A model generated the notes under the pieces. The model saw only the letters and a program-made list of their open reading frames with translations. It made no database searches and had not been told where the DNA came from. Below, in pieces: positions 49,311 to 62,500 of a stretch of 64,000 nt of DNA. A program made the translations under genes and the position numbers. Source of the stretch: Dasyornis broadbenti (lineage: Eukaryota; Chordata; Aves; Passeriformes; Dasyornithidae); contig VZRN01000753.1 of the NCBI GenBank assembly GCA_013397935.1, positions 3,225,942 to 3,289,941 on the forward strand, read 5' to 3'. The stretch's first letter is position 1; every line of letters starts with the position of its first letter.

Positions 49311-52300
49311 AGAGGAGATTGAGATTTTATGGCAGCTGTTCATGTTTCCCATAAAATTCAAAGCTCACACGGGGAGACTCAGGAGGAAGCAAGGAGCAAT
49401 TGCAACTTATTTCCCAGGGAAACAGGGACCTGAACTGGAAAAGGATTCAGCAGGGCCACCGCAGGGCCAAAAAGCAGCAATAGGGATGGAAATGCTCCTC
49501 AGGGCACAAGCCTGGGCACACAAAACGCCTGAAAGATTCAGTGAGCTCTGATACAATAATCACCATCACCACGCTCCCTACCAGGGCTACAGAACACATG
49601 GGGCAGAGTGGAAAATTTTCTGCCTTGTTATGAAAAGGGAGGGTTGAGTAATCCAGCACTGGCACCTAATGCTGCTGAGTGGGAGCTGATCCCAGCCAAG
49701 GTGCCCCAGGCAGTGCCACCTCCCTGCAAGAGAGATGCTCAGCCTCCCAGGGGCACCTTTTTTCCAGGTCATGTCCAAGACTCTGAGGAAAAACGTCATG
49801 GGACTCCCCTTTCTTTTTTCATGCTTCATTTGGTTTAACCTAGGCTGGGTCTTGTGCACCTAGAGGCTCCACCAAGGGGGTGGTCATGGGGAAACGAGGA
49901 CCAACCTCACCTTGGAGAAGCACAAACCTTTGGCAACCATGCCTACTAATGAAAAGAAATATCATGAAATCACCTCTGGGGCTCAAGTTTTGAGTTCAGT
50001 TGTACGGAACCTCTGCTAACAGTCATAATTAGCGATTGCAGATCATTGCCAGGAACATGTGCAAAGAACCCAGTAAAATCCATGTGTGTCAAGGTTTGGA
50101 ATCCTGTCATGATAGAGCATTTCAGAAAAGAATGCATTTAATGGGATTAAATGGTAGAAAAGAAATAAAAGCAGGTGTTACTTTCACACAGGTCTCTGCA
50201 CACATTGACAGCAATAAGCAAAATACAGATGAAAAGGTGGACCTGGATGTGGAGGTGCACTTGGAAACAAGGACTCTAACCTAACTACCTTAGACAATCT
50301 TTGCCTTGGTTCACTGTCTTGGAGTTGTTGCAAAGAACAGCAAAACACAGCCTTGAATATCTTGAATGGCAGCTGGACACCAAGCTCATACTCAGTTCTT
50401 TCCAAAATTTCCACAGGATCATTATCATTTTCCCTTCTTTCTATGGAGAGTACTGAAAACCACTTAAAAGAGTGTGTGCTGAATGTGTGCAATAAGACAA
50501 AGCTTTCCAAGTGAACTGAGTGCTGGCAACACAATCCAGACTGAGAGTAGTGGGAATTGCTCTGGTCCATTTAGTAAGAGTAGAAGAGCACCACATCAGG
50601 AGTACAAACAGCCCTGCATCCCACTGCCAGGAATCTCTGCTGGAAAATGAAGGAAAAGAAAGAGAAGCTCAAAAAAGCCATGCTTGTACTCCATGCTTTG
50701 GCAATGTCTGGTTCAAGATATTTTAATCTTTTTCATGAATTAGAAAGCATAGTGTTCACAGGCTGATCTACCTTTTCATCTTAGGGTCTTGTACCTTTGA
50801 ACACAAAGGGACCTCTTGTCTTCAGAGGGACTCTGTGAGCTCCCACACAGCACTGAGCAATGCAAATGAGGAATTCCACAGAAGTCCATGGGTAAAAAGT
50901 CCAAAAGAGACTGCAAGTCAATGAAAATTTATGAAACTTGGCTAGTATGTGTCTTCATTTTCATCAATCTTCTGATTTAAGCAAAGGCAAAGTTCAGTTT
51001 TCTGTTTCCCAGAGTAGATCCAGAACACCAGGAGTTTCACTGAGTAGCCCCAAATTCACATGGAAGGGGAGCTCCTGGTTTTGCACTGCATAATGGCAAA
51101 AGCAAAGCAAGTGGTAAACAAAAGACACTCGCTTTTTTCCATTGGTAAAGTCATCTCACTTCTGCTGTTCAGATTGCAATGCACACACATTGAATCCTCT
51201 GATGTGAGAACTGGTACTGTTCACTAGGGCAGCTCAGATTTGGGTCATGGCTGGGGGTCAAATAAAACCATAAGAAATTAAAGTATATCCTGAGAAATAA
51301 AAAACTGTAGCCTTTTATTATCTAATAATGAAACTAATCTAGTATGAGAGATGCCTGGAACCACTCTTGACAGCTACCAACACCTACAACAGCTATCACA
51401 GAGCATTTTGAAATGGGATACAGTGACATCTATTTTACTGATGGGCTCCTGAGGCAAAAAAAGGCAAGAAGTGACAGTCCACACACTCAGTCTGGAGAGC
51501 AACTGAGTCTGGGGGCTTTGCAGGTGTAAAACCACCACAGAAGATTGACACATCCTCCTCACCTTACCAGAGCTCCATGGAAGTTTTCTGGAGCAAAACT
51601 GACACCTGTGTAATTTCTACAGCGTCTGTGATGGGAATGAGACTGTCAGTATAAAATTAGTACAAGAGATAGAATTCAAGCCTCATAGGCAAAAGCCTTG
51701 AAATTCTTGTCTCTGATCCACCTGTCACATGAAAAACAAAAGGGCTAACAAACGTGAAATTCAGCTTTTTAGCTACATATGGCTACAAGTGTGAATTTAT
51801 AATAAGGAATACTGTAACTATTAAATGATTCGTGTAGGTCTTCCAAGTAGTCACACAGATGGTGGAACTTCAGACTTTTTAATACCTCTTGAGATATTTC
51901 ACTGGGGTTTTAAGTTTTCCTGAAAATTGACTCAAACTTTCATGAAATAATTCCATCATATAGAAATGGCACTAAGGAGAAGTGTACACTTCTCAGCCAT
52001 TCACTTGCCCGGACAAGAGACAGGGGCGAGCTTAGCCCTGCCTGGACCAGTGTTGGTCCACGAGGGAGGGCACCCAGCAGCTTTCACATCCGTGTTGCTT
52101 CCACCTTTTTTCTTATGTGGCGCTCCCTGGTTAGGGCATGCAGTCAGCCTGCAACACAGAGCTCGTTTCCAAGCTGGCTCCAATACCTAACTTCCTCATT
52201 GGTGCCATACGAGCGAGGCATTCCTCTATTCTTCTTTTTGTTTTTTTAACATTATTAATTGTCCCCACTGACAGTTCTAAAGGGTTGGTTGGGTTTTTTC

Positions 52301-54299
52301 CCCTCTGATAAGACAAACACGTTTGAATCAAACAAGCCTTGACAAATGCTGGAGATACACATTGCACCGAAATAATAAGGGAGCTCTTTAATACACCACC
52401 ACAATTTGTATGGGCAAGTTGTTGCATTGGAGCAGTATGAGCTTGTCAGATCACAGTGAAACGGTATTCATTGAAAGAACAGGTACAAGGAAGAAAGGCA
52501 GAAAGTATTCTGCTGTACAAACATGCAGCTAAGGAAAACCTTTGGGAAAAAATAAGACACATGCAACATTGAACCACTTCTGTACAAAACTGCCTGAAGT
52601 CAATAAAATTCTCAGCAATAAATAGAAATATTTCCCTGACAAAGAAAAAAGCACAAATTAGGTCTCAAATTTTGTCAGGTCCAGATACGTAAAACAGAGA
52701 GAATTAAGAGCTGTCACTAGCTGCTGATTTGCAAACTGTAAAGCTGAAATAAGCAAACAGAAAAGTGACAGTATGATGGTTGCTAAAATATACAGGCTTA
52801 CAGCAAATTTAGATGGACATGTACAAAGTCACACTTCCCAAACCCCTCACAATTAACTTGTATACATTCCTAATAATGTTAATTTGCTAAAATCAGGAAA
52901 AGGAAAGCGTGACAGCAGCCCTTCCCACCCATGTTTGAGCGTGTGTGTGCATAACATGGGCAACCACCTTCCAAAAGCACAGGGCAGCGTGACTCACACT
53001 GTCAATATAACTCCCCAACTTCATAAAAGGAGGTGCCAGTTTCATGCTATTCAAAGCATATTTTGAAGGGCAAATGCCTTCTGGCCTGACAGCAGATATG
53101 ACTGCAGTACGGGGCAGTGTGTGCCGAGCTGTGTCCGCAGAGTTGAGCAGCTCTGCTGGGTGCGTGACAGGAAGGGGAGATGCTGTGAGCCTGCTCTTCC
53201 ACACCGTGCAAGAACAGCCTGAGGAGCTGTGCCTGCCTGGTGCGCCTGGCACTGCCCTCTCCCTGTGTGACAGTGACTGCCGGTGATGCACAGCCCTTGG
53301 TGGGTGTTTCAGCATGAACAGGCTTGCAGGGAGCTCCTGCCCTCACTGCGGGCGTTTAGCAATGGAAAGCTGTGAGATGGGGCTTTCCGAGGGCACATCT
53401 TGTCTGGGGTTCACACAGGTGTTCAATGCAAGGAGCAATGTCACCACCACCAAAACGAGAGGTGGCTGCTTTGCTGCAAGGGAGCTTGGCTGCTCCACTT
53501 CAAAAGAGCTGTGTGTTTGTAACCACCCTCCTCAAGAGGAGGTCCTGGCTGGAGGAATGGACTCTGCTGAAGGGAGCTCCTCTCCAGCACACTGACCACA
53601 GGCATTAGACATCCTTTAGCACGTGCAAGTGTTGGTCTTCAGTGAGTCGAACCAGGCTGGTTTGATTGGACCAGGGGGCTCCAACCAGATCTGATCCTGC
53701 TGGCTTTCTGCCTCGAGGAGGAAGGTCAGTGCCCTGCAGTCATGACCAGGGTGATTCTGAGTGCCAGCTGGCTGCTGCTACTCTGAGCCAGGGCTCAATC
53801 TCCCCTCCCAGCCCACTGCCTTAATGCAAGACACGACAATTTGACCTCCACAGACACTTTCTGGAGGGCAGAGATCATAGTCCATAGACAACACAAGATG
53901 TGACCTTGCCCTTGGGCATTTGCCTGCTCCAGCATGTCTCTCCTGTCACTGATAAGGCACATCTGGATCCTCCTCACATGCTGGAGAAGGACGAAGGCAA
54001 AAATCCCACTGCTGAGACTTACAGTCCAGCATTGGCACAGTAATCCTGGAGGGAAAGGACTTGCAAGGAGCCAGCTGCCCCACTGCCGCCGCCCAGGGCT
54101 CCCAGTCACCTGCTTGCTTTTGCTCTTGTCGTTGCTGCAGGCACTGCTGGTCAGGGGAAGATGATAGCTGCAACAACACAGAAATAATTAACTGTGGGAC
54201 ACCGAGGGGAACCTGCCATGATGATCAAGAGCCTGCAGCCTGAGGCAGCCCAGCGTGTCAGGAGAAGAGAGCAGCATCCCTACGAGAGCTGCCACTCAG
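49311..54299. other. Non-coding stretch
   Basis: No gene recognised. I looked here for further parts of the retroelement and found none. 52.0-52.4 kb contains several CpGs and short open frames on both strands with no known domain. 53.0-54.2 kb is GC-richer, with overlapping open frames of 60-140 codons on both strands, none recognisable. Confidence 0.42.
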
Positions 54300-54540
54300 C
54301 GCTCTAATTTGTAGTGGCCGGGCATCCCACACCGGCCCGCCCTCCGCCCGCTGTCAGGAAACAGCTCCGGGTGGGAATTTACACGCGGAGGAATTAACAG
54401 CCTGCCCTGGGCTGCGCGGAGGCGTTTCAGGTTTCACGGCTGCCGATGGATGATGGGAGCCGAGTGCTGCGAAGGGGACACCGCATCTCACGGCATCCCG
54501 CCAGCTGCGGGACGGCTCCCAGAGAGCACTGCTGGGCAGT
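54300..54540. promoter_or_regulatory. Small CpG-rich block
   Basis: About 20 CpGs occur in some 240 bases (for example accggcccgccctccgcccg, cacgcggagg, gctgcgcggaggcg, ccgccagctgcgggacgg), against a CpG-poor background. It is GC-rich and not a simple repeat. Such isolated small CpG islands often mark a promoter of a non-coding transcript, an alternative first exon or a strong enhancer. The 203-codon minus-strand frame starting to its right reads into it, but has no recognisable domain. Direction of any transcription is unknown. Confidence 0.55.
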
Positions 54541-55097
54541 GGTTCTCCAGCTGCAGACACCCCGGAACTCTCCCCCAGCCAGCAGCTTTAACATCGATAA
54601 TCCCACAAACAGCCCTTGGAGAAAAAAAGACTCAAGAAAATGGAACGGCAAGATGGTACCTCTGCAGCAGCTAGGCAAGTCCTGCTGCCCAGGGAAGAGG
54701 GAAAGAAGTGGCCCCTGGCTCTCTTTTCTATGGGATGAAGGAGAGGGGCTCAGGACTGTTCCAGAAGAAGGAAGGCAAAGCTGGCTGAAAACACAGTTGG
54801 GTCCAAGAAGCTGCAGGAGATGGGAAAGAAGCATCAATGAAAGCCTGGCCAGCTCACAGGGATGAGTGTGTGTCCTGAAGGACACAAGGACACCCCACAG
54901 GGACAGCCCTCCCATCCCAGCTCTGTGAGGAGCATTCCAACCAGAGGCCCTCAAGGCAGAACACTGACAGGGAAGGGTCTGGAAGGAGGTTTGGAGGAAA
55001 GCAGAGGACCATGGTAAGGCAGCTGGGGTAGAGAGCACGGGCTGAAATCTAAGGAGAGGAAAGCAGAGTCAAATACATACCTCTCAGCTGGGGGACA
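54541..55097. other. Non-coding stretch
   Basis: No gene recognised. The sequence is purine-rich on plus (ggaagagggaaagaagtgg and similar words), which keeps minus-strand frames open by base composition alone. The frames carry no known domain. Confidence 0.45.
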
Positions 55098-55320
55098 GAA
55101 AGGGGACATGATAGGAGCCTACAAGTATCTGGAGGCTGTAAACATCAAGGAGGGAGAGAAATTATCTGCAGTTGTATAGTGGTCATAATTAAGAGTAATG
55201 GGATGAGATTAAGAAAGCAAGGGTTTAGGCTGAACATCAGGAAATATTTCCCAATGGTGAAATGTGTTGGGCTGCTGAGTAATCCCTCTGGGGAAGACAT
55301 GGAAGCACAGCAGTTTAGAC
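55098..55320 (+). mobile_element. Older CR1-like LINE 3' region fragment
   Basis: The order aggggacatgataggagcct, tacaagtatctggaggctg, gtaatgggatgagattaag, gtttaggctgaacatcagg, aaatatttcccaatggtg, gaaatgtgttgggctgctg and ctggggaagacatggaagc matches the 3' part of older CR1-type LINEs in birds and turtles ('gggacctgatagc ... ggtttaggctggatatcagg ... ctgttgggc'). It lacks the terminal 8-bp tail and is quite diverged, so it is an old copy. Confidence 0.72.
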
Positions 55321-55633
55321 GGTTATGACTAGCCATGACTAAAGCCTGGGCTATGTGCTGCCAGGCATAGTGGATAATGTAATTTTTCTCTCTGGCCTCC
55401 AAGGTTATTTCCTTTGCATCTCTACAGGAGGAATATCTTATCAAGTAGTACATGCTTTGAACGTGATGCTCCTTTTGTCAGAGGCAGAAGAGGCTCCCAG
55501 TTCCCAGCCCTGCCAGGAGTGTCACTGCAGTCAGCGGATTAGGGTTGCACCCTGCTCTGCTGGTCACACCTCTTGCCTTTAGGGCACAGTCACTTCTCCC
55601 AAATTCCAACCAAAATAAATACAACCCACACTT

Positions 55634-55683
55634 AAAANAAAAAAAGAAAATAAAAAAAGGAAAGAGGAGAAAGAAAGAAAAAA
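55634..55683 (+). repeat. Purine-rich low-complexity run
   Basis: About 50 bases of almost pure A and G (aaaaaaagaaaataaaaaa, ggaaagaggagaaagaaag), containing the ambiguous base at 55638. Probably a decayed poly(A). Confidence 0.8.
55638..55638. other. Ambiguous base (n)
   Basis: A single undetermined base inside an A-rich run, consistent with homopolymer sequencing uncertainty. Confidence 0.98.
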
Positions 55684-57440
55684 TATTGAGCTGGTTTATT
55701 TTGTACTGATTTTCAATTTGCCATGAAATAACATGAAATGTATTAACATTCAAAAATGACCCAAATGAAGTGCTGGAAAATAAGGAATGGGAGCATTGCA
55801 AGCTCACAGCGAATTTCCTTGCTCTTTTGCTGTCTCATTTGTAATGAGACAGAGCTGAACTGTCAGCATCAAACTACTCCTTCAGTCAAATCTAGGAAGC
55901 TTTTGTACCCCACAAAATCTGTACCTGTCCAGAAAACAGGATTCCTGGTCATTTTCATGGGAGAGTTTCCATTCAGACCTTAAAGAGGAAGAATCAGGCA
56001 CCCAAAGAAGAGGAAGGCAGCAGGGAAAAGCCATCCATCGAGATCTGACTCACTGCATTTACATTTGTAATTAGGGGACTGGAAATGCTCAGTAGCAGCA
56101 TCAAGTGACAGAACAAGAATAATACCACCTTTCATAGCTCTTGCGAAAAGCTTCAGGTACAACCCCTCAGTCTCAGTGGTGCCAGTGGGTGACAGGGCTA
56201 GGACATGTGGGCACAGGGGATGAGGGGACAGAGACACAAGTTTTCTGAGGACAGGAGTGCTAAAACTTCACAGTCATACCGTGTTTCTCCTGTTTATTTA
56301 CGGTGGACAGCAGGAGAGCAGCACAGGTCTGAGCACCCCAGGTGCTGAGCATCAGTGATGAGGCAGTCAAGGAGAAGTGGCATTTCTGAGTTTTTCAGAG
56401 CCCCAAGGCTGGGACATGGTGGGAGGAGGAGGACTAGGGAGCTAAAATAAATAAACACTCTTTAACACTGGATCTCAGTGATAATAATCCATCAAATCCT
56501 AAAGGTTTGCCCTGAGCAACTACCCAGTTTTTGTGCAGTGGGTTACTTCCTTTGTACAAAATCTTTCATGCATCCTTATTTCCCATATACTGTTTCACCT
56601 CGTGTTATACCTTGTAATCTTGGCTTGTAATGCAGTTTAGAGTTATTATATGTCACATAAGGGTTGAAGTTTAAAGAAACCCAAACCGCAGCTCAGCTCA
56701 GACACATACATAGCAGTCAGGGAGGAGTGCTTAGAAACACTAAAGTGAACCTGCAGAATGCTTTTCCCACCTGCAGGCTTTAACACCAGCAATTGCTATA
56801 TGGGTGAGCCATGTCCAAGGACCCCAGCACATCAGGGAGGAGCAAAACCAGAAACCACTGGAGGTTTCTCATGGCAGTGCTGGTACAGCCACAGCCAAAA
56901 GGCAGCAGCAGTTCTGCAGGCACTGCTGATGAAGGCAATGAAGCTCTTGTGAAGAAGCGTATTTAACATTTCATAGTGTTTTAAAACTAATGAAGATGTA
57001 ACAATGTGAAAGCAAAGGGTTTGGTGCTCAGGAGGGGCAGGACTGGAGCATGCAGTACCCATCTGGTCCCTGCATCCCAGCACACACACACCCCACATCC
57101 CACTGCACCGCTCACAGCAGCAGCTTCTCCCACTATCAGATGTGAGTCACTGCCAGAGGCAGAATGCCAGACCTGATGAACCAGAGGTCTTATCCGGTCT
57201 GGAGGATCTGAACTTCCAGTGTTTACTTAAGAATGAAGAGGAATAAACTTTGGTTTTTAAAGCTAAACATCTAAATGCACTCACTAATCTGAAGAGGTAC
57301 AGTAAGCAATTGTACAAACACACCTTAAATGTCTCTTGGCAATTTTTGCAGTTCATCCAGAAAGATGTGTCGTCTTTCAAAACATGAAAATCCAGCTTCC
57401 CCAAGTCTGCAGGGAAGTGTTCTGCTTTTCTCCTTCACAG

Positions 57441-57684
57441 GTACCAAAAGGTGAAGCAAGAAAATCTGCAGCTAGGTGCACCTTCATACAAAATATCAAC
57501 CCCTGTGAGCAACCCAGAGGCAAAACCACCTCTGCAAACAGGACATACAGGTGGATTTTCTCTGCAGGCTGGGGGAAACGGAGGAGGATTAAAATACCTG
57601 ACAGCCTCATCCATAGTGCTTGATTTTATAACCGGGAGCCTAAGCCCATACTTCTCCCCAATAGCCACATGTGATCCCTTTTAA
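57441..57684 (+). other. Possible terminal coding exon
   Basis: An excellent acceptor (gttctgcttttctccttcacag, AG at 57439-57440) is followed, after one base, by an open frame beginning YQKVKQENLQLGAPSYKI and ending ...SPIATCDPF with TAA at 57682-57684. That is about 80 codons. The start (charged, then QENLQL) looks like the end of a coiled coil, and a Gly-rich patch GGNGGG lies in the middle. I do not recognise the protein. Against it, the minus strand is also open over nearly the same interval (57435-57668), no AATAAA follows closely and no upstream partner exon was found. It may be a real last exon, a lineage-specific exon or chance. Confidence 0.22.
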
Positions 57685-58284
57685 AAAATATTTCACTCCA
57701 GCCACATCATTGAAATATCATTCAAGTACATTCTGAAAGATTTTTTCCTTTTTTTTTTCCCCTGAAAACATGGGCAGTTACTGAATTTAATGTTTTGTAG
57801 AGCAAAACCACAAGGTTTCACTCAGTCCTCATCTATAATTGTGGTAGACACTAAAAAATCCCTCGAGAGCCCGAGCACACACAGAGCCAGACCAGATCCT
57901 CCAAGTTCCTTCCACACACAAATCCTCCTGAATAACAAATATTAATATATAGTAAATAATAATTGCAATACTTAGCACTTCCCACCCATAGATCTCGCAG
58001 TATTTCACTGAGCTGGATGAATGCCTTTAATTCTCTTGCTCCCAGGCAAACAAGGACTTCTCTTCTGCAAACATTTTCCATGCAGGTGTTTCATTTTAAC
58101 CTTATACCTAGTTTTGCTGATTATGCTGTGGTCAACCCAGTCACTGGGAGAGCTCCAGATTAGTCTTCTTCTGTAAATGATCCCCTCAGGAGAGCAAAAA
58201 TACTAAATGTGTTTTTAACCTACAGACATGAATGATTCATCTGCTTTCTAAGCAGCAAATATTTGCACCCAAACTAGATGAAAT
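57685..58284. other. Non-coding stretch
   Basis: No gene recognised. T-rich tract at about 57740-57762 and an AT-rich patch at 57928-57965. Confidence 0.5.
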
Positions 58285-58345
58285 CAGATGGGCTTTAAGG
58301 TGCCTTCCAACCCAAACCATTCTACGATTCCACGATTCTGTGATC
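58285..58345 (+). mobile_element. CR1 LINE 3' tail fragment
   Basis: A very short plus-strand CR1 end: gatgggctttaaggtgcc, ttccaacccaaacc, then three 8-bp tail units, attctacg, attccacg and attctgtg. Only the last 60 bases of the element are present. The plus-strand open frame that starts at 58232 runs through it and is therefore not a gene. Confidence 0.93.
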
Positions 58346-61300
58346 TTTGGCAGGATGGTGTTCTCTAGAGCACATGAACAGCCAGGATGGGATGGCAGGA
58401 GCAGCATTTTGCGTGCACAGGAGAGTTCTTTGAGGAAGCTCGTGAGATGCAAAGCTTTTGGGAGTAACAAGATCCAACAGGTCTTTTATATGTGCAACTA
58501 CCAAATCCACCTTGAGCATCCTCACCTCAGAGCCTTGTTCTGCTGTAAAATACACGAAGACATAAAAAATTATGTTTTTCACATCGGCTCAGCTGGACAC
58601 TCTCAGGCTCCCTCTGGAAGTCACCTCTCCTTTCTGCTCACTGAATTTAGCAGACCTTGGCAATACGTTTGGCAATTAAAAAACATCTAAATACAGCTAC
58701 ATATGGTAGGTCCATGAGTAATGAGATGCATATTTAGAAATTAGGGCAGAGTTGGTTGCATCCTCCCTGGAACTGCACAGAAAGTGCAAATTCCCTCAGG
58801 AATACCCCCACTAATGTAGTGTCAGCCTGTCCTTAACCCCATCTTCAGGCACTGGTGGTGGGGATGGCTGGTGCTGAGCACAGCCAAGGAAAAGGGAGAA
58901 CAGCAGGGGATCCCCCTGGCCCCTGCTCCTCAAGGCTAGCACATGACAGCTTCTCCCAGAACAAGAACACCCTACGTTTCAATCCATCCCTGCAATTAGG
59001 AGGCAATAACTCTGGTGGGAAAAATGTAACAAAATATTAACCCATCAGTTTTCATTTCTATGAGGCCCTGTGTCTGCTGCCAGAGAGCTCTAGCCCATAT
59101 TTAGATCCTGCCAAAAAATGTGCATTTACCTCATTTCTACCACAAGTCAGCCTGGTCACCTATAAAGATTAATGTTTGGGACCTGTGCACAGACTGGAGA
59201 TGAGTTACAGATGGATCATCAGGCACTTAAACAGTTTTAGAACAACCTTAAAAGTCATTAATCTTAATAGATACAGCAATAATAATATAAGACAGAGAAG
59301 GTCCCGTGGGGCAGGGGAGGAGGTGGTCCTGGCTCTAAGAAAATCTTGTTCCACTGTTTAACTTCATGAATCAAGAGTGGCTGGGCCAAAGTCCCCTCTC
59401 CTTCCTCTCACCTTGGTCCAAAGCCAATCTCTGGGGAAAAAGGAGGAATAAAGTACATACCCAGTGACAGATATGTGTACTGCACATCTCTGCCCTCAGC
59501 ATCTCTTCAGGGATGAGAACAAATTTACCTGGGATTACAAGCTTGGTCTCTGTTATGACCAAAGCTAAATAGATCTCATCTAAAGGTAGGCTCGAGTACC
59601 TATATTATAGTTATATGGGGTTTTTTTCCTGACAAGGTCTAAGAAGCTGTTTTGAGTAGATTCCAGGGTCTAATACAGGACACATTCAGGCCCAGTGTTG
59701 CTTTCAGACAGTGCATGAGCTGACACTGCTGTGCTGTCAAACCATAGGTGAATATTGCTAAGCACAACAAAGCATTTGGAGCCAGATGTAACAACTACCT
59801 TGTGGGAGCACAGGAGGAATCTGGGTTAATTTGAAGGTATATGGGCCATTTATCACCTTCCCCAAAATCTATAATGCATGGAATAAACTGCAGTACAGAT
59901 ATTTGGATCAATGTCTAAACCTTAAGTAACTTTTCACTAATGCCCAAATCCCCAGGACTCTGTTCTTTGGCAGTAAATCCTCAGACAGATCTCTGGAACA
60001 TCGTTAAATGTGTTGTGATTTCACTGGCAAGTAAACAGCTGACCACAAGCTGCAGAATCAAAAATCCTGCAAGTGCAAATATGAGAAATACATCAATATT
60101 TCATTGATGGAGATCTACTCATAATAACATCTATATTGTATAAGGAAACATCTCCAAATGTCATTCCTGAAGAATAACAAGCAGTTTTATTGGAATAAAT
60201 GTGGCCTCTCCAGTTGTCACAAACAGGGCTATAATTATTTTTAAGGAGAATTAAGCTAAGTATTACCACCCTCTACAAAACTTTGTTTGTTTGTTTCTGT
60301 TTGTTGTGGGTGATCCTTGGTTTGCAGCTTGTTAGCTGCATGTCACCAGGGAATAAACACAACCGCACACACAAAAGAAACCTCTTTCCCAACATCTTTC
60401 AAGGCTCTGGCTGCTGCTCATTGCTGACGTACACAATTGCTGCAGTTCTTTTCTTGTTGCATAACTGTCACTATTAGTAGTTGGGGATGCATAAATATCA
60501 CGTGTGTTTATTACTCAGAGATGGTAATGATGATAAATTTAGTGATTTAAAAGGAGTGAAGGGATTTCCTTGACACAACAACTATTTTCTCTGTTTCCAT
60601 CTAACCACAAGGCAGTCAGTGATGCACACCTCATTTTTTCCACAAAGGATTTAAGTCTAGCATTATTGATCCAGTGCAGCTACAAGAGCCTTTCACAAGC
60701 ATGATCAAAATGCCAATAAACTCTGCTCTTGTATAGCTTCTTCCATTTGTCCAACACCTTTTCCTGCCTTAACCTGCTCATGTCCTGGCAGGAGGTCAGA
60801 GTAGTTGGTTGCAGGCACATAAACCTCACACAACTTGCTGGAATCACACCAGGAGACTGGGCAGGGCTGGAAAAAGGACTTCTCCCAGTCCTCATACTGA
60901 ACTTTCCTTGCATAAATGCATGGATATGTTTCTTAAGTGACGGAGCTGCTCTGCCTTTCCTTCATGATGAATGCCTTTTCCACCAGCCATGTCGGGCTGT
61001 AGACGTGATTAGGGAGAAACGAGGACAGCAATGGGTCTCATCCCGCTGCTCTTCCCATAAATCTGAGACGTAGACTTCTTTCAGTGGGGAATAGGAGTGA
61101 AGCAGGGAGGGGACTGAAGTGCTGGAAATATTGCCCTGAATGGATGATCTTGCAGGCCTGACTCACACAAAGCTCCCAGCGGAGTGAATGGGAGGGCTGT
61201 TGGACTCATATATGAAGGGAAAAATTCATTATTGACTCCCTTCCCCCCATATGGTTAGGTCTGTCTTGGGAAGGACAGTATTTTCCAAACAATCTGTCAT

Positions 61301-62500
61301 TTCTTGTTCTGAGCTCTCCTTTCCATTTGGCTCCAAAACAAATGTGCATGCACAGAAAGAAGCTTATTCCTTTACAATTTGCCTCTTCTGGGAAGTTTAG
61401 AAATGTTACAATCCAGTCATGTTCCAAACATCCCAGCTTCTCCCAAAGAAGCAGTGTGGCCTTTTAGACACTATTCCAAGGATGGACTAACAGGGAAGGC
61501 TGCAAATAAAGGAATGGGTGAGCTAGGAGAGTCATTTCTTCACTATATTTGGAAATAGAGAGACATTCTTTCATTGAATGTTTGTGATGATTTAAAAAAG
61601 CAATTGCAAAGGGTTCTTCTGTTTGTGTAGGAATAATCTGTGCCACCATCATGCAGAATACAAGCTTGGCTGTGGAAACCATACTTTTGGAAACTGGCTT
61701 GACTTGGAGATTATTTGATGCCGAATTCGTTGGCATCAGGAGGGTCACCTGGTGATGAGGTGCCTTTCCCTCCCAGCCCCCTGCAGCACTGGACACTCCT
61801 TGGTGTCTTTTGGGCACAAGCCCTGGTGTGTTGCTGCCACCTCGATCCATCTGATGTGTTCTCTTGGGGAGAAGCTTTGCAATGACCATTTTTTTCTGGA
61901 AGCAGAGAAAAGCAGACACTGAGACTAATTAATACACTCTGGATCAAGCATGAAGGAAATAACATGATTTAGGCACCTACTTATCCTCAGAGTTTCCATT
62001 TCCACTTTATCTCGGTTCACTCCTACATCGTGCCTCAAAGCTACATTTGTTTTTCTAGTACCTGGAGCTTCCTATTAGTGCCTGTTCAGAGGTGTCTCAG
62101 TCCAACTGATCTGTGTGACTGAGGAGATCAGTCAGGCTTCCAGCCTGCCATACACACTCAGCAAGGACTGTCTCCCAGACTAGGAGGGGTGGAATCTCTA
62201 TGTATAATCTGCCCTTGCAACCCAGAAGCCACAAGCCAGCCCCACTCCTCTCCTGGGGGGTCTCTGACCAGTTGTTTGCCTCTCCAGAGGTCTTTTGATC
62301 CTGTCTAAAAGTGGGTTCACTTCGAGCTTGTGCCTCCAGGAAGAGGCTCCTGAGCCTGGGGGATTTTCCAGCATCCATATCCAATCTTTATGGAGGAAGG
62401 ATCTTGACAGCCACAACCCATGTTGAACATGGGCAGGATGCTCTCAGTATTTATCCTGTTCACCTGCTCATAGTCATGGCTCAAAGTACTTGAAAACCTT
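58346..62500. other. Non-coding stretch
   Basis: No gene recognised in about 4 kb apart from the old repeat at 61152-61212. A short TTTG-type run lies near 60284-60306. The minus-strand frames at 61.46-61.97 kb (up to 151 codons) show no known domain. Confidence 0.45.
61152..61212. repeat. Ancient sauropsid interspersed repeat fragment
   Basis: gcaggcctgactcacacaaa followed by gctcccagcggagtgaatgg and gagggctgttggactcat is one of the better matches in the window to the old sauropsid core 'cctgattc ... actcacacaaagctcccattgacttcaatgggag'. The copy is short. The family name is left open. Confidence 0.5.

Larger units (their letters stand above)
55321..57440. other. Non-coding stretch
   Basis: No gene recognised. 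A purine-rich run with one ambiguous base lies at 55634-55683. The rest is mixed sequence with short open frames only. Confidence 0.45.

Noticed and set aside
54427..55038. 203-codon open frame on minus, the longest in the window
   Set aside because: Its length follows from purine-rich plus-strand composition. It shows no domain, no partner exon and low-complexity Leu/Ser content, and the plus strand is also open.
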